From: UBA2336 sp049306095
Lineage (GTDB): Bacteria > Bacteroidota > Bacteroidia > Cytophagales > Cyclobacteriaceae
Reading direction: 5' to 3'
Length of the DNA: 64,000 nucleotides
Assembly (NCBI GenBank): GCA_049306095.1
Contig: JBAQPU010000051.1
Span: 13,288-77,287 of the forward strand
In this document: positions 54,617 through 62,574 of the stretch, one piece after another
Position numbering within the stretch: position 1 is the stretch's first letter
Layout of the letters: each line of letters begins with the position of its first letter
Program-made: the position numbers and the translations under genes
The notes under the pieces: model-generated
The model's input: the letters and a program-made list of their open reading frames with translations, nothing else
Told to the model about the DNA's origin: nothing
Databases searched by the model: none

Positions 54617-55996
54617 ATGTACATCGAACAATTGTATACGAATTGCCTGGCCGAGGCCGCCTATTATATCGAATCCGAAGGAGAAGCTGCGATTATTGAT
54701 CCGCTGCGTGAAACCGAGCCCTACATTACAATGGCAAAGAAGCGTGGTGCCACTATTAAATATGTGTTTGAGACACATTTCCATGCCGATTTTGTTTCGG
54801 GGCACATTGATTTATCCAGGAAAGTAAATGCACCCATTGTTTATGGACCGCAGGCAAATACCAATTATGATGTAATTCATGCGGTTGACGGACAAGAATT
54901 TAAGCTTGGAAAAGTAAAACTCAGGGTTCTTCATACACCCGGCCATACGCCCGAGTCGTCATGCTTTTTATTGTTGGATGAAAACGGAAAAGAGCATGCC
55001 ATTTTCACCGGTGATACCCTATTTGTAGGAGATGTAGGTAGACCCGATTTGCTGGACGGGGTAATGAGTCGTGAAGAACTTTCCAGCATGATGTACGATT
55101 CGTTGAATAAAAAAATCAAGACATTGCCCGATAGTGTTATTGTTTATCCGGCACATGGCCCCGGCTCTGCCTGCGGAAAGAACATTGGTAAAGAAACCCT
55201 TAGTACCATTGGCGAACAAAAAAAATTCAACTATGCGTTGAAGGATATGAGCCGTGAAGAATTTATTACGAAAGTGACTGATGGTATTCTTCCTCCACCA
55301 TCGTATTTCTTTGAAGATGCCCGCATTAACAAGATGGGCTATAATCCGATCGATGAGGTAATCAATGCAAACAAAAAACCCTTATCAACCATTGAATTTA
55401 AAAAAGCAGTAGAGGCAGGAGCAGTGATACTTGATACCCGTAAACCTGATGAGTTTGAAAAGGGTTTTATTCCGGGGTCCATCAACATCGGATTAAGTGG
55501 GCAGTATGCGGTTTGGGTTGGAACTTTGATTGATATCCACAAAACATTGGTGCTGGTTACGGAAAGCGGTCAGGAAGAAGAAGCTGTGTTACGGTTAGCA
55601 CGGGTGGGGTATGAAAAAGTAGCTGGCTATCTGCAAGGAGGAATTCAATCCTGGAATGAAAAGCTTGATACCGTAAATTCAATTCCGGCCACGGAGGTTT
55701 CAGCGTATATCAATAAAGGTGTTGAGGTGCTGGACGTGCGCAAACCGGGTGAGTGGAATGTGAGTCACCTAAAGGATGGTGTGTTTCAGCCGTTGGCTGA
55801 TATGCCCGACAACCTGGATGACCTGGATAAAAGCAAGCCTTACCTGGTGCATTGTGCCGGTGGCTATCGTTCCATGATTGCCTGCTCTATCATGAAACAA
55901 AAAGGGTTCAACGATGTAACGAATATTTATGGTGGATTTGGCGCCATGGTTACTGCGGGGTTGCCGGTGGTGACAGAGGAGACGCTTGTGAATTGA
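54617..55996 (+). CDS. Metallo-beta-lactamase fold / double rhodanese protein (persulfide dioxygenase-like)
   Basis: A 459-aa cytoplasmic protein. Residues 1-245 are an ETHE1/BlhC-type metallo-beta-lactamase domain with THFHADFVSGH (His54, His56, Asp58), HTPGHTPES, FTGDTLFVGDVGRPDLL and YPAHGPGSACG. Two rhodanese domains follow (about 262-355 and 365-455). The second has the active-site cysteine (Cys413 in HCAGGYRS), while the first has TESGQEEE where the cysteine loop should be and is probably catalytically dead. The arrangement matches CstB-like sulfur-detoxification enzymes that oxidise persulfides. It is a single-gene unit with its own terminator, divergent from the WG gene. Confidence 0.88.
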   Translation: MYIEQLYTNCLAEAAYYIESEGEAAIIDPLRETEPYITMAKKRGATIKYVFETHFHADFVSGHIDLSRKVNAPIVYGPQANTNYDVIHAVDGQEFKLGKVKLRVLHTPGHTPESSCFLLLDENGKEHAIFTGDTLFVGDVGRPDLLDGVMSREELSSMMYDSLNKKIKTLPDSVIVYPAHGPGSACGKNIGKETLSTIGEQKKFNYALKDMSREEFITKVTDGILPPPSYFFEDARINKMGYNPIDEVINANKKPLSTIEFKKAVEAGAVILDTRKPDEFEKGFIPGSINIGLSGQYAVWVGTLIDIHKTLVLVTESGQEEEAVLRLARVGYEKVAGYLQGGIQSWNEKLDTVNSIPATEVSAYINKGVEVLDVRKPGEWNVSHLKDGVFQPLADMPDNLDDLDKSKPYLVHCAGGYRSMIACSIMKQKGFNDVTNIYGGFGAMVTAGLPVVTEETLVN

Positions 55997-56014
55997 AACC
56001 GTTAAAACTGATAA

Positions 56015-57073
56015 TCAAGGGTGCCCTGGATCAGGGCATTTTTTTTGGGTGGTATGAAGAAATTTTTTGTAGTCTTCCGGGGTATCAAGGTCGATGGCCC
56101 CTTCGGGGAAGTCAATTGTTTCGATTGGGTATTGGTGAATAATTTTTTTAGCGCCCTCATCATCTTTTAATTCCAGAATTTCATCAAAATGCCGAGAGGC
56201 AAATAGTGCAGGCACACCAACTGTACCTGAATAAGCGGATGCTACAAGTGTTGCTTTTGTATGGTGATGTTTTTCAAAAAGCATTTTAAGGTGCTGTGGC
56301 CGAAGCAAGGGTTGGTCGCATACCATAATAATGGCTGCTTCTGTCTTGGGTTTTTTGGAAAGGAGATGACGCAGTCCCGTTTTGATGGAGCTGCCAATGC
56401 CGGTTTTCCAGTTCGCGTTAAAAATGATATCAACCTGTTTACCTTTTAGTATTTCGCGATGTTCTTCGAACCGGGAGCCCAGTACAACACTAATGTTTCT
56501 AACAGAAGACTGTAAGGCAACAGCCACGGTGTGAAACAACAAGGCCTGTCCGTCAATGAGTAATTGCTGTTTAGATTGCCCCATGCGGGATGAAGAACCC
56601 GCTGCGAGGATAAGGATAGCGGATTTATTTAACTCACCCCCGTCTTCTCCCGACTTATCGGGAGAAGACACCCCCTCTCTACTTTGTAGCGAGGGGGAAG
56701 GGGGGTGAGTTAGAAATTCTGAAATTCTTTTTAAAACACTTTCAAGATTAACTAGCTCCTCATTTTCTATTCTAAGGACTTTTAATCCTAGTTGTTTCAA
56801 AATTGAGTCTCGATTCGCATCGTAATCTTTTTGAAATTTGTGAACTTTTCCATCTAACTCAATGACGAGTTTCAGTGCATTGCAATAGAAGTCAGCAACA
56901 AAAAATAGCGGAGAATTACCCCTATGTCCGTAAACGATGGGGTGCTGACGGAGGAATTTTATTCCTTTAAGTTTTCGATTTCTAAGTTTTTCCCAAAGCT
57001 GTTTTTCTTCAGCAGTTTGAAGAGACCGTAAGTGGCGAGTAATGTCAACTATTTGTTTTGTAAGCGTCATCAT
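56015..57073 (-). CDS. Fusion of DUF559 nuclease-like domain and MocA-like nucleotidyltransferase
   Basis: A 352-aa fusion. Residues 8-120 are a DUF559 domain (PD-(D/E)XK, Vsr-like: TRHLRSLQTAEEKQLWEKLR, FLRQHPIVYG, FVADFYCNALKLVIELDGKVH). Residues 121-148 (THPPSPSLQSREG...GGEL) are encoded by the palindromic element at 56631-56711. Residues 150-345 are a MobA-like transferase (AILILAAGSSSRMGQSKQQL, VCDQPLLR, GVPALFA), probably the cytidylyltransferase for molybdenum cofactor of the adjacent hydroxylase. No ATG, GTG or TTG separates the linker from the transferase, so it must be made as a fusion. The C-terminal tail KKCPDPGHP is encoded by the terminator of the convergent gene. Confidence 0.85.
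   Translation of the reverse strand: MMTLTKQIVDITRHLRSLQTAEEKQLWEKLRNRKLKGIKFLRQHPIVYGHRGNSPLFFVADFYCNALKLVIELDGKVHKFQKDYDANRDSILKQLGLKVLRIENEELVNLESVLKRISEFLTHPPSPSLQSREGVSSPDKSGEDGGELNKSAILILAAGSSSRMGQSKQQLLIDGQALLFHTVAVALQSSVRNISVVLGSRFEEHREILKGKQVDIIFNANWKTGIGSSIKTGLRHLLSKKPKTEAAIIMVCDQPLLRPQHLKMLFEKHHHTKATLVASAYSGTVGVPALFASRHFDEILELKDDEGAKKIIHQYPIETIDFPEGAIDLDTPEDYKKFLHTTQKKCPDPGHP
56022..56046 (+). terminator. Terminator of the metallo-beta-lactamase/rhodanese gene
   Basis: Stem TGCCCTG / CAGGGCA with a 3-base loop followed by eight T. It lies inside the last codons of the convergent DUF559-MocA gene. Confidence 0.85.
56631..56711. repeat. 81-bp inverted-repeat element folding as a three-way junction
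   Basis: Perfect 11-bp ends AACTCACCCCC / GGGGGTGAGTT enclose two hairpins: 56642-56669 (12-bp perfect stem, GTCTTCTCCCGA / TCGGGAGAAGAC, loop CTTA) and 56671-56697 (12-bp stem with one mismatch, CCCCCTCTCTAC / GTAGCGAGGGGG, loop TTT). Only one base separates the hairpins from each other. The element is in frame inside the DUF559-MocA gene and supplies the Pro/Ser-rich linker. Confidence 0.85.
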
Positions 57074-57121
57074 TCAACGGTTTAGCCGTCATGAACATCT
57101 CCTCTGTAAATTTTTTCATCA

Positions 57122-58303
57122 TTATTGATTGATGGACTTGATTCTGTTTCCTGTCAGATAGATTTGCTTAAATACCTGATTAGTCTGGCCGTCACGCGGA
57201 TGAATAGGCCCGGGGTTATACTTCATAAAACCACCCGAACGGTTTGAAAATTTACTTTGAATTTCCGCGATGATACTTACCGCAATTTCATCCGGTGTTT
57301 CTGCGCCAATATCAAGCCCGATGGGGGAGTGTATACGGTGAAAATCTTTTTCTGCAACTACTGTTCCGTTCGATAAAAATTCTTCCTGCATTTTCTCGAA
57401 ACGTTTTCGCGGGCCCAGCAGGCCGATATAGGGAGTTTCTGTTTTTAAAAGTTTTTTAAGCACATCACGGTCGTATTCATAATTGTGTGACATCAGTACA
57501 CAGGCAGTGTACGGAGTAATATTGAAGTCGCGATCAATAAATTCCCGCTGACAAAGCGACAGTGTATCGGCTGTTGGAAAGAAAACCGGAGCAATGTGCG
57601 ACACGCATTCATCTGTAACAGTAACATTCCAGCCAAGCGATTTTGCTATCTGGCTAACAGGTCGGGCATCAAATCCTCCACCAAAAACGATGAGGGAAAT
57701 GGTCGGTTGAATCAGTTCAATGAATACCTCGCACGCATCGGAATATGTTTTAACTTCCGAGCGGTTGGTTTCAAATACTTTTTTTAAGTCATGTACAATA
57801 GCGGAAGCCATTTCATACAGGCCAAGCGAGTTGGATAGAATGTTGCCCGACTGGTCAATCATAATTTTTCCGCCAATCATTTCGGCCGAAGAGCAGTTAA
57901 AAACTGTGGCGAGTGCAACGATTTCCTGTATTGCTAAAATACGTTGAAATGCCTGAATCGGATTTTCATTTGAGCGTTGAAGTACCGGCTCAATGAACAC
58001 ATCAATTACTCCATTGCACCCCAACCCGATCCCTAATTTCTGATTACTCTCTTCATGGGTATCGTAGGTTACGGTCAACGGCTTTTTATCTCTCATCACC
58101 TGGCGGGCCTTTCGCAACGCATCGCCCTCCAGGCATCCTCCACTGATCGAACCCACCCATCGGCCATCATCGGTAATGAGCATGCGTGCACCCGGACTGC
58201 GATACGATGATCCCTTCACACGAACAACTGTTGCCAGGGCCACCTGCCTGTTAGCGTGATCAACTTTTGCGTATTCAGAAACAATATGTTTAATTTCTTT
58301 CAC
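57122..58303 (-). CDS. XdhC/CoxI-family molybdenum hydroxylase maturation factor
   Basis: Inserts or sulfurates the molybdenum cofactor in xanthine-dehydrogenase-type enzymes (393 aa, cytoplasmic). The XdhC motif SISGGCLEG is at 53-60, preceded by ATVVRVKGSSYRSPGARML. The C-terminal half is the Rossmann-like XdhC_C domain (LIVFGGGFDARPVSQIAKSLGW, GPRKRFEKMQEEF, IHSPIGLDIGAETPDEIAVSIIAEI). Translation begins at GTG 58303, overlapping the stop of the gene upstream (GTGA), so it is coupled to the small membrane protein. Confidence 0.93.
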   Translation of the reverse strand: MKEIKHIVSEYAKVDHANRQVALATVVRVKGSSYRSPGARMLITDDGRWVGSISGGCLEGDALRKARQVMRDKKPLTVTYDTHEESNQKLGIGLGCNGVIDVFIEPVLQRSNENPIQAFQRILAIQEIVALATVFNCSSAEMIGGKIMIDQSGNILSNSLGLYEMASAIVHDLKKVFETNRSEVKTYSDACEVFIELIQPTISLIVFGGGFDARPVSQIAKSLGWNVTVTDECVSHIAPVFFPTADTLSLCQREFIDRDFNITPYTACVLMSHNYEYDRDVLKKLLKTETPYIGLLGPRKRFEKMQEEFLSNGTVVAEKDFHRIHSPIGLDIGAETPDEIAVSIIAEIQSKFSNRSGGFMKYNPGPIHPRDGQTNQVFKQIYLTGNRIKSINQ

Positions 58304-58710
58304 GATGCAATGTTGGCCGTTTCCTCATCTTCTTCATTGTGGGAGAAATAGTCGATATGAAAAATTTCGCCCGTGTACTCTTTAAATCTTAACGTGTCGC
58401 CTATTTGGGTTTGTTCGTAGTGATGAAGGTGACAGTTTACTTTTAGAATTTGCCCATCGTTTGTTTTTACAAAGGCAATCCATTGTTCCTCCTGTTGAGC
58501 GGTTATGATGTAATCATTGGATTTGTACTTCATGTAGGGTAAAATATTTTGCCCCGACTGACTTTTGCCTGGGAAATGAATCTTGTCAACAATCACACCT
58601 CTCATCACCAGCGGCTTAGAAAAGAGAACATCGTAGGTAATAGCCAGGGGTATTGCAATCAGGATTAGAAAGATTGAAACTTTAATACAGGTCAGGAAGT
58701 CAAATTTCAT
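58300..58710 (-). CDS. Small membrane-anchored protein of unknown function
   Basis: A 136-aa protein with one N-terminal transmembrane helix (about 8-28, VSIFLILIAIPLAITYDVLF) and a beta-rich soluble part, followed by an acidic end (EEDEETAN). No family recognised. The ATG at 58710 is preferred; the frame is open to 58797, but the added residues (SPITNSQSLN...) look like translated intergenic repeat. Its place between cytochrome c and XdhC ties it to the hydroxylase locus. Confidence 0.65.
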   Translation of the reverse strand: MKFDFLTCIKVSIFLILIAIPLAITYDVLFSKPLVMRGVIVDKIHFPGKSQSGQNILPYMKYKSNDYIITAQQEEQWIAFVKTNDGQILKVNCHLHHYEQTQIGDTLRFKEYTGEIFHIDYFSHNEEDEETANIAS

Positions 58711-58768
58711 AGGGTTGAAGTTTGATGTCACGTTTAATGACTGCGAATTAGTAATCGGAGATTTCGGG

Positions 58769-59173
58769 TTATTTTGTTCTTGATGCCCGTACTTCATCAG
58801 GCGTTACAGCAGCCCCTTTATTGCCCCAACTATTACGAATATAATTTAACACATCACTGGCTTCCTGGTCGGTCAAATCAAAGCCGGTCATTTCAAGGTC
58901 GTATGTTTTGCCATTCACTTTTATGGGTCCATTCAGCCCGTACAGGATTTCACGGATGGGCCTTTTTTTGTCGGCCATCAGGTAATCTGATTTGGCGAGT
59001 GGTGGGTACACATCTTCTAAGCCCTGCCCTTCATCCATGTGGCAGGAAAGACATTGCGCTACATACACTTCTTTTCCGCGGGTAATACTTGCCTTCAGAT
59101 CAAAAGATTGACGGAAAGCTGAAATTGTTATAAAACAAATAATGATGATGACGAGGTATCCGTAGTATTTCAT
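58769..59173 (-). CDS. Single-haem cytochrome c
   Basis: A 134-aa c-type cytochrome with an N-terminal signal anchor (YLVIIIICFITISAF), haem motif Cys41-x2-Cys44-His45 (AQCLSCHMDEGQ) and an axial Met candidate in DLEMTGFDLTDQEA. It follows the molybdopterin subunit by 18 bases; such cytochromes accept electrons from periplasmic Ior/aldehyde-dehydrogenase-type hydroxylases and pass them to the respiratory chain. Confidence 0.9.
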   Translation of the reverse strand: MKYYGYLVIIIICFITISAFRQSFDLKASITRGKEVYVAQCLSCHMDEGQGLEDVYPPLAKSDYLMADKKRPIREILYGLNGPIKVNGKTYDLEMTGFDLTDQEASDVLNYIRNSWGNKGAAVTPDEVRASRTK

Positions 59174-59191
59174 TGTTTAGATTTTTTTACG

Positions 59192-61357
59192 TTAGATTTC
59201 ATTCAGGTTGAACGGAAGTTTCCGTATTCGCTTTCCTGTTAAATCAAAGATAGCATTACACAAGGCCGGAGCAAGAGGAGGTAAACCCGGTTCGCCAACG
59301 CCTCCTGCTTTCTCCTCATTGTCCATGATATGAACCTCAATAGGAGGGATGTCGCTGATGCGGGGCATTTTATAGCTATTAAAATTTTGCTGAACAGCTT
59401 TTCCGGCTGCAAAATCGGTAGCATGTTTCACGGCTGCACCTAACGCCATAACAACGCTTCCTTCAACCTGTGCCCGAATGGTATCGGGGTTTACATACCA
59501 CCCGCAATCCATCACAGCCACCACTTTATCAATTTTTACTTTTCCGTCAGTACCTTTTGAAACTTTCACTGCCTCACCTACAATGCTTTTGAAGCACTCG
59601 GTAATGGCCACTCCCCATCCTTCATTTTTTTTGCGGGTTTTCCAATTTGTTTTTTCTTCCAGGGTATTAATCAACGCGCGGTAACGTTCACCCAGGTATC
59701 GCTTTCTGAAATCGAGCGGATCCTTGCCTGCCTCAACGGCCAATTCATCGATAAAACTTTCGTATGCAAATCCGTTGGTTGACGAATAAACAGACCTCCA
59801 CCACATAACAGGAACGGGCGATTCGGTTGGAACATCAGAAAAACTGTAGTGTGGTATTGACTCGAAGTATCCTTCCAGAAAACCTTCGGTTGTGCTGTCG
59901 TTGAAAGATGTTTTATCGGCACCCGGCCACTGGTGTCCCATGTTTTGAGCGGCCATCTTGGCTTTGAAGGCTGTAATTGCCCCGCTGTTGCTCAGCCCGG
60001 CTTTACATTCGTAAACGGCACCCGGCCTGAAAGGGCCTTGTGTCATATCATCTTCGCGTGTCCATACAACCTGCACCGGGGCTTTAATTTCTTTCGAGAT
60101 AATAGCCGCTTCATACGGGTAGTCGGTAAATGCTTTCCGCCCAAATCCGCCTCCTAAAAATGTCATGTTCACGATCACATTTTCTGGTTTTAATCCCAGT
60201 TTCTGGCTAATGTCTTCCTGAATCCAATCCGGCCCCTGAATGGGTCCCCATATTTCACAGGTATCATCGTGCACATGTGCGATGCAGTTAATAGGCTCCA
60301 TGCAGCTGTGTGATTCATACGGAGTTTCATAAATAGCTTCTACTTTTTTTTCTGCCCGTTGAAATGCGGTTTCAAAATCTCCACCGGTACGCTGCGAATA
60401 GCCGGGCTTCTTCAAATCGTCACGCATTCTGTTGAAAAGAATTTCGGTGCTCACCTGTTCGAAACCTGAATCATCCCACTCTACCTTTAAAACTTTTCGT
60501 CCCTGAAGGGCTGCCCACAGCGAGTCGGCAACAACGGCAACGCCATCACGTTTTTGAGCAAATACATCCATCTGAACTTTGAAAACATGCTTCACTCCGG
60601 CAACAGTTTTTGTTGCGCTGTCGTCAAAACTTTTTACCCTTCCAATAAAGCGGGGATTTCTTTCAACCACCGCGTAGAGCATGCCCGGAATTTTTTTATC
60701 CATTCCAAACACCGCAGAACCATTTGTTTTTAATGGCATATCCTGGCGCATGAGGGGCTTGCGAATAATTTTATAATCAGCAGGGTCTTTCAATTTCACA
60801 TCCTGAGGTGGCGACAGTTTGGAGGCCTCCTGAACTAGGTCGCCATAGCTTAATTTTTTTCCGGAAGGGCGATGGATGACATTTCCGTTTTCAGCGAAGC
60901 ATTCGGATTTAATGACATTCCATTTCCTGGCTGCGGCTTCTATGAACATTTCTCTGGCCGATGCGCCCATACGCATCAGGTTCTTGTAAGCCGAACGAAC
61001 GGTAGAACTGCCACCGGTAATCTGGCTTCCGTATTTTTTAGCGTTGCCGGGAGCAAATACAATGTTTACCTGATTGAGATCTACCTCAAGCTCTTCCGCA
61101 ATCATTTGTGGAACGGCCTGATAAGCGCCTTGTCCCATCTCGGCACGATGGCTCATGATCGTTACTTTTCCTGTGGCATCGACCGATACCCAGGCATTTA
61201 ATTCAACCCCTAAATTTTCGGCTGACGCTGCACTCAACAGTTGACTTGCCGTTTCGTTTCCAAAAGTTGGCAACGAGAAGCCAATGGTTAAGGCCGCGCC
61301 CGACAGACCGGATATCCGGATGAAATTTCTACGCGAAATATTTTTTACTGATTTCAT
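59192..61357 (-). CDS. Molybdopterin-binding subunit of an Ior-type hydroxylase
   Basis: Large subunit of a two-subunit molybdenum hydroxylase of the isoquinoline 1-oxidoreductase (IorB)/membrane aldehyde dehydrogenase type (721 aa). A twin-arginine signal is clear (Arg9-Arg10 in SRRNFIRISGLSGAALT), so the folded enzyme goes to the periplasm. Cofactor-binding loops: MTFLGGGFGRKAF, MVWTRED-like VVWTREDDMTQGPFRP, and the catalytic Glu in GVGEPGLPPLAP near the C-terminus. The natural substrate (aldehyde or N-heterocycle) cannot be read from the sequence. It is 12 bases downstream of its iron-sulfur subunit. Confidence 0.93.
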   Translation of the reverse strand: MKSVKNISRRNFIRISGLSGAALTIGFSLPTFGNETASQLLSAASAENLGVELNAWVSVDATGKVTIMSHRAEMGQGAYQAVPQMIAEELEVDLNQVNIVFAPGNAKKYGSQITGGSSTVRSAYKNLMRMGASAREMFIEAAARKWNVIKSECFAENGNVIHRPSGKKLSYGDLVQEASKLSPPQDVKLKDPADYKIIRKPLMRQDMPLKTNGSAVFGMDKKIPGMLYAVVERNPRFIGRVKSFDDSATKTVAGVKHVFKVQMDVFAQKRDGVAVVADSLWAALQGRKVLKVEWDDSGFEQVSTEILFNRMRDDLKKPGYSQRTGGDFETAFQRAEKKVEAIYETPYESHSCMEPINCIAHVHDDTCEIWGPIQGPDWIQEDISQKLGLKPENVIVNMTFLGGGFGRKAFTDYPYEAAIISKEIKAPVQVVWTREDDMTQGPFRPGAVYECKAGLSNSGAITAFKAKMAAQNMGHQWPGADKTSFNDSTTEGFLEGYFESIPHYSFSDVPTESPVPVMWWRSVYSSTNGFAYESFIDELAVEAGKDPLDFRKRYLGERYRALINTLEEKTNWKTRKKNEGWGVAITECFKSIVGEAVKVSKGTDGKVKIDKVVAVMDCGWYVNPDTIRAQVEGSVVMALGAAVKHATDFAAGKAVQQNFNSYKMPRISDIPPIEVHIMDNEEKAGGVGEPGLPPLAPALCNAIFDLTGKRIRKLPFNLNEI

Positions 61358-61369
61358 ACGATCAGGATT

Positions 61370-61846
61370 TTATTTAACAGAAGCTTTTGAAGAAAGTTGT
61401 GCTGCCACCTTAATGGCTTTTCGGATTCGCGGATAGGTGCCGCACCGGCAAATGTGCCCTTGCATGGCCAAGTCAATATCTTTATCGGAGGGATTTGAAT
61501 TCCGTTTCAACAGGGCTGCGGCAGCCATGATTTGACCGGACTGGCAATAGCCGCATTGCGGAACTTGTTCATCCATCCAGGCTTGTTGAACCGGATGGGA
61601 GTTGGTTTCCGACAATCCTTCGATTGTGGTGATGCTTTTATTTGCTCCCGTTGCAACTGGTAACGAGCAGGACCGAACCGGATTGCCATCTAAATGAATG
61701 GTACAGGCGCCACACTGGGCAATACCGCAGCCATATTTGGTGCCGGTTAACCCCACCAGGTCACGAATGACCCAAAGCAACGGCATTTTAGGGTCGGCAT
61801 CAATGGAGTAGTTTTTATTGTTGATTTTTAAACTGATAGAGGCCAT
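61370..61846 (-). CDS. [2Fe-2S] subunit of the Ior-type hydroxylase
   Basis: Small subunit (158 aa) with two clusters: plant-type Cys40, Cys45, Cys48, Cys60 (YGCGIAQCGACTIHLDGNPVRSC) and the C-terminal four-helix cluster Cys98, Cys101, Cys133, Cys135 (QCGYCQSGQ, HICRCGTYPRI). It has no signal peptide of its own and is expected to be carried through Tat with the large subunit. First gene of this operon segment. Confidence 0.95.
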   Translation of the reverse strand: MASISLKINNKNYSIDADPKMPLLWVIRDLVGLTGTKYGCGIAQCGACTIHLDGNPVRSCSLPVATGANKSITTIEGLSETNSHPVQQAWMDEQVPQCGYCQSGQIMAAAALLKRNSNPSDKDIDLAMQGHICRCGTYPRIRKAIKVAAQLSSKASVK

Positions 61847-61904
61847 AAGGATGATGGTTGAGTGTTGATAAATTTACGGAATTATTGATTGGAGGTTGAT
61901 GAAA

Positions 61905-61926
61905 TTTTTTCCATCTCCATTCTATA
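61905..61926. repeat. Short repeat related to the one inside the MOSC gene
   Basis: TTTTTTCCATCTCCATTCTATA in the 187-base gap 61847-62033, similar to TTTTCCATTCTCCATTCTGA at 63838-63858. The remainder of the gap shows a small hairpin (62024-62042) covering the stop codon of the next gene and no gene. Confidence 0.4.
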
Positions 61927-62033
61927 GGTATAAGCAGCAGAAAACCCTTACCAGGGGCAGAATTAAAGGACTAAGTGGTTTCGTTTTAGGCCAAAATTCA
62001 AGGGGATAAAAATTTGGCTCCGGGCTGAGTAAT

Positions 62034-62564
62034 TTACTCAGCGTTACATCCTTTTAAAAGACGAGTGACTTCGGCCACTTCAACTATACCGCGATCATGC
62101 TCCCATGTGTTGTAAATGTAGGTAGCGATCTCTGCAATTTCCAGATCTGTAAGAGTAGGAATACCGGGCATCGGTTGAATGTAGACTTTCCCATTAACGG
62201 TTACGCTATCCCTCACCCCGTGCTTCATCAGGCAGAGTACGTGTTCGAAATTATTTTTCATGTAGTCCGATTGGTTCAGGGGCGGATAAAGAAGCCCTAA
62301 CCCTGACCCATCTGCTTGATGACAGTTACTGCAATTTTTTTTATACAGCTGTTCACCCTGAACATAATATTGCTGAAACTTAATGGATTCGGAATGGTTG
62401 CCTGAACAGGCCGATAGTAAAATGAGAATGAGAGGTAATAAGATGGTTTTGGGTTCGGGATTCTGGATTCTGAATTCTGGATTTTGAATGACTAAATAAA
62501 GCTGAAGGCAGGCTTTCAGTATCCCATTCCAACCACTCCGCATCCAGCATCTTGCCTCCAGCAT
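62034..62564 (-). CDS. Cytochrome c, probable lipoprotein, N-terminus altered by repeat DNA
   Basis: A single-haem cytochrome c with lipobox LLSAC (Cys53 in the longest frame) and haem motif Cys78-x2-Cys81-His82 (KKNCSNCHQADGSG). The axial Met candidate is in IQPMPGIPTL. The signal peptide hydrophobic core (ILLPLILILLSAC) has no ATG, GTG or TTG directly before it: the upstream codons are a simple repeat (62460-62488, read as QNPEFRIQNPEPK), and the first ATG is 62564 (or 62543). The true start is uncertain. It probably serves with the SCO protein and the hydroxylase electron chain. Confidence 0.75.
   Translation of the reverse strand: MLEARCWMRSGWNGILKACLQLYLVIQNPEFRIQNPEPKTILLPLILILLSACSGNHSESIKFQQYYVQGEQLYKKNCSNCHQADGSGLGLLYPPLNQSDYMKNNFEHVLCLMKHGVRDSVTVNGKVYIQPMPGIPTLTDLEIAEIATYIYNTWEHDRGIVEVAEVTRLLKGCNAE
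62460..62488. repeat. ATTCTGGA-type simple repeat overlapping the cytochrome c N-terminus
   Basis: Four variants of the 7-base unit ATTCTGG / ATTCTGA in a row, in coding frame. A second low-complexity pair, CATCCAGCATC and CTCCAGCATC, lies at 62540-62566. Confidence 0.6.
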
Positions 62565-62574
62565 CTAATTCAGT

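Noticed and set aside
62024..62042. Hairpin at the end of the second cytochrome c gene as a terminator
   Set aside because: An 8-bp stem exists, but the T-rich stretch on the minus strand starts about 9 bases after it; too weak to annotate.
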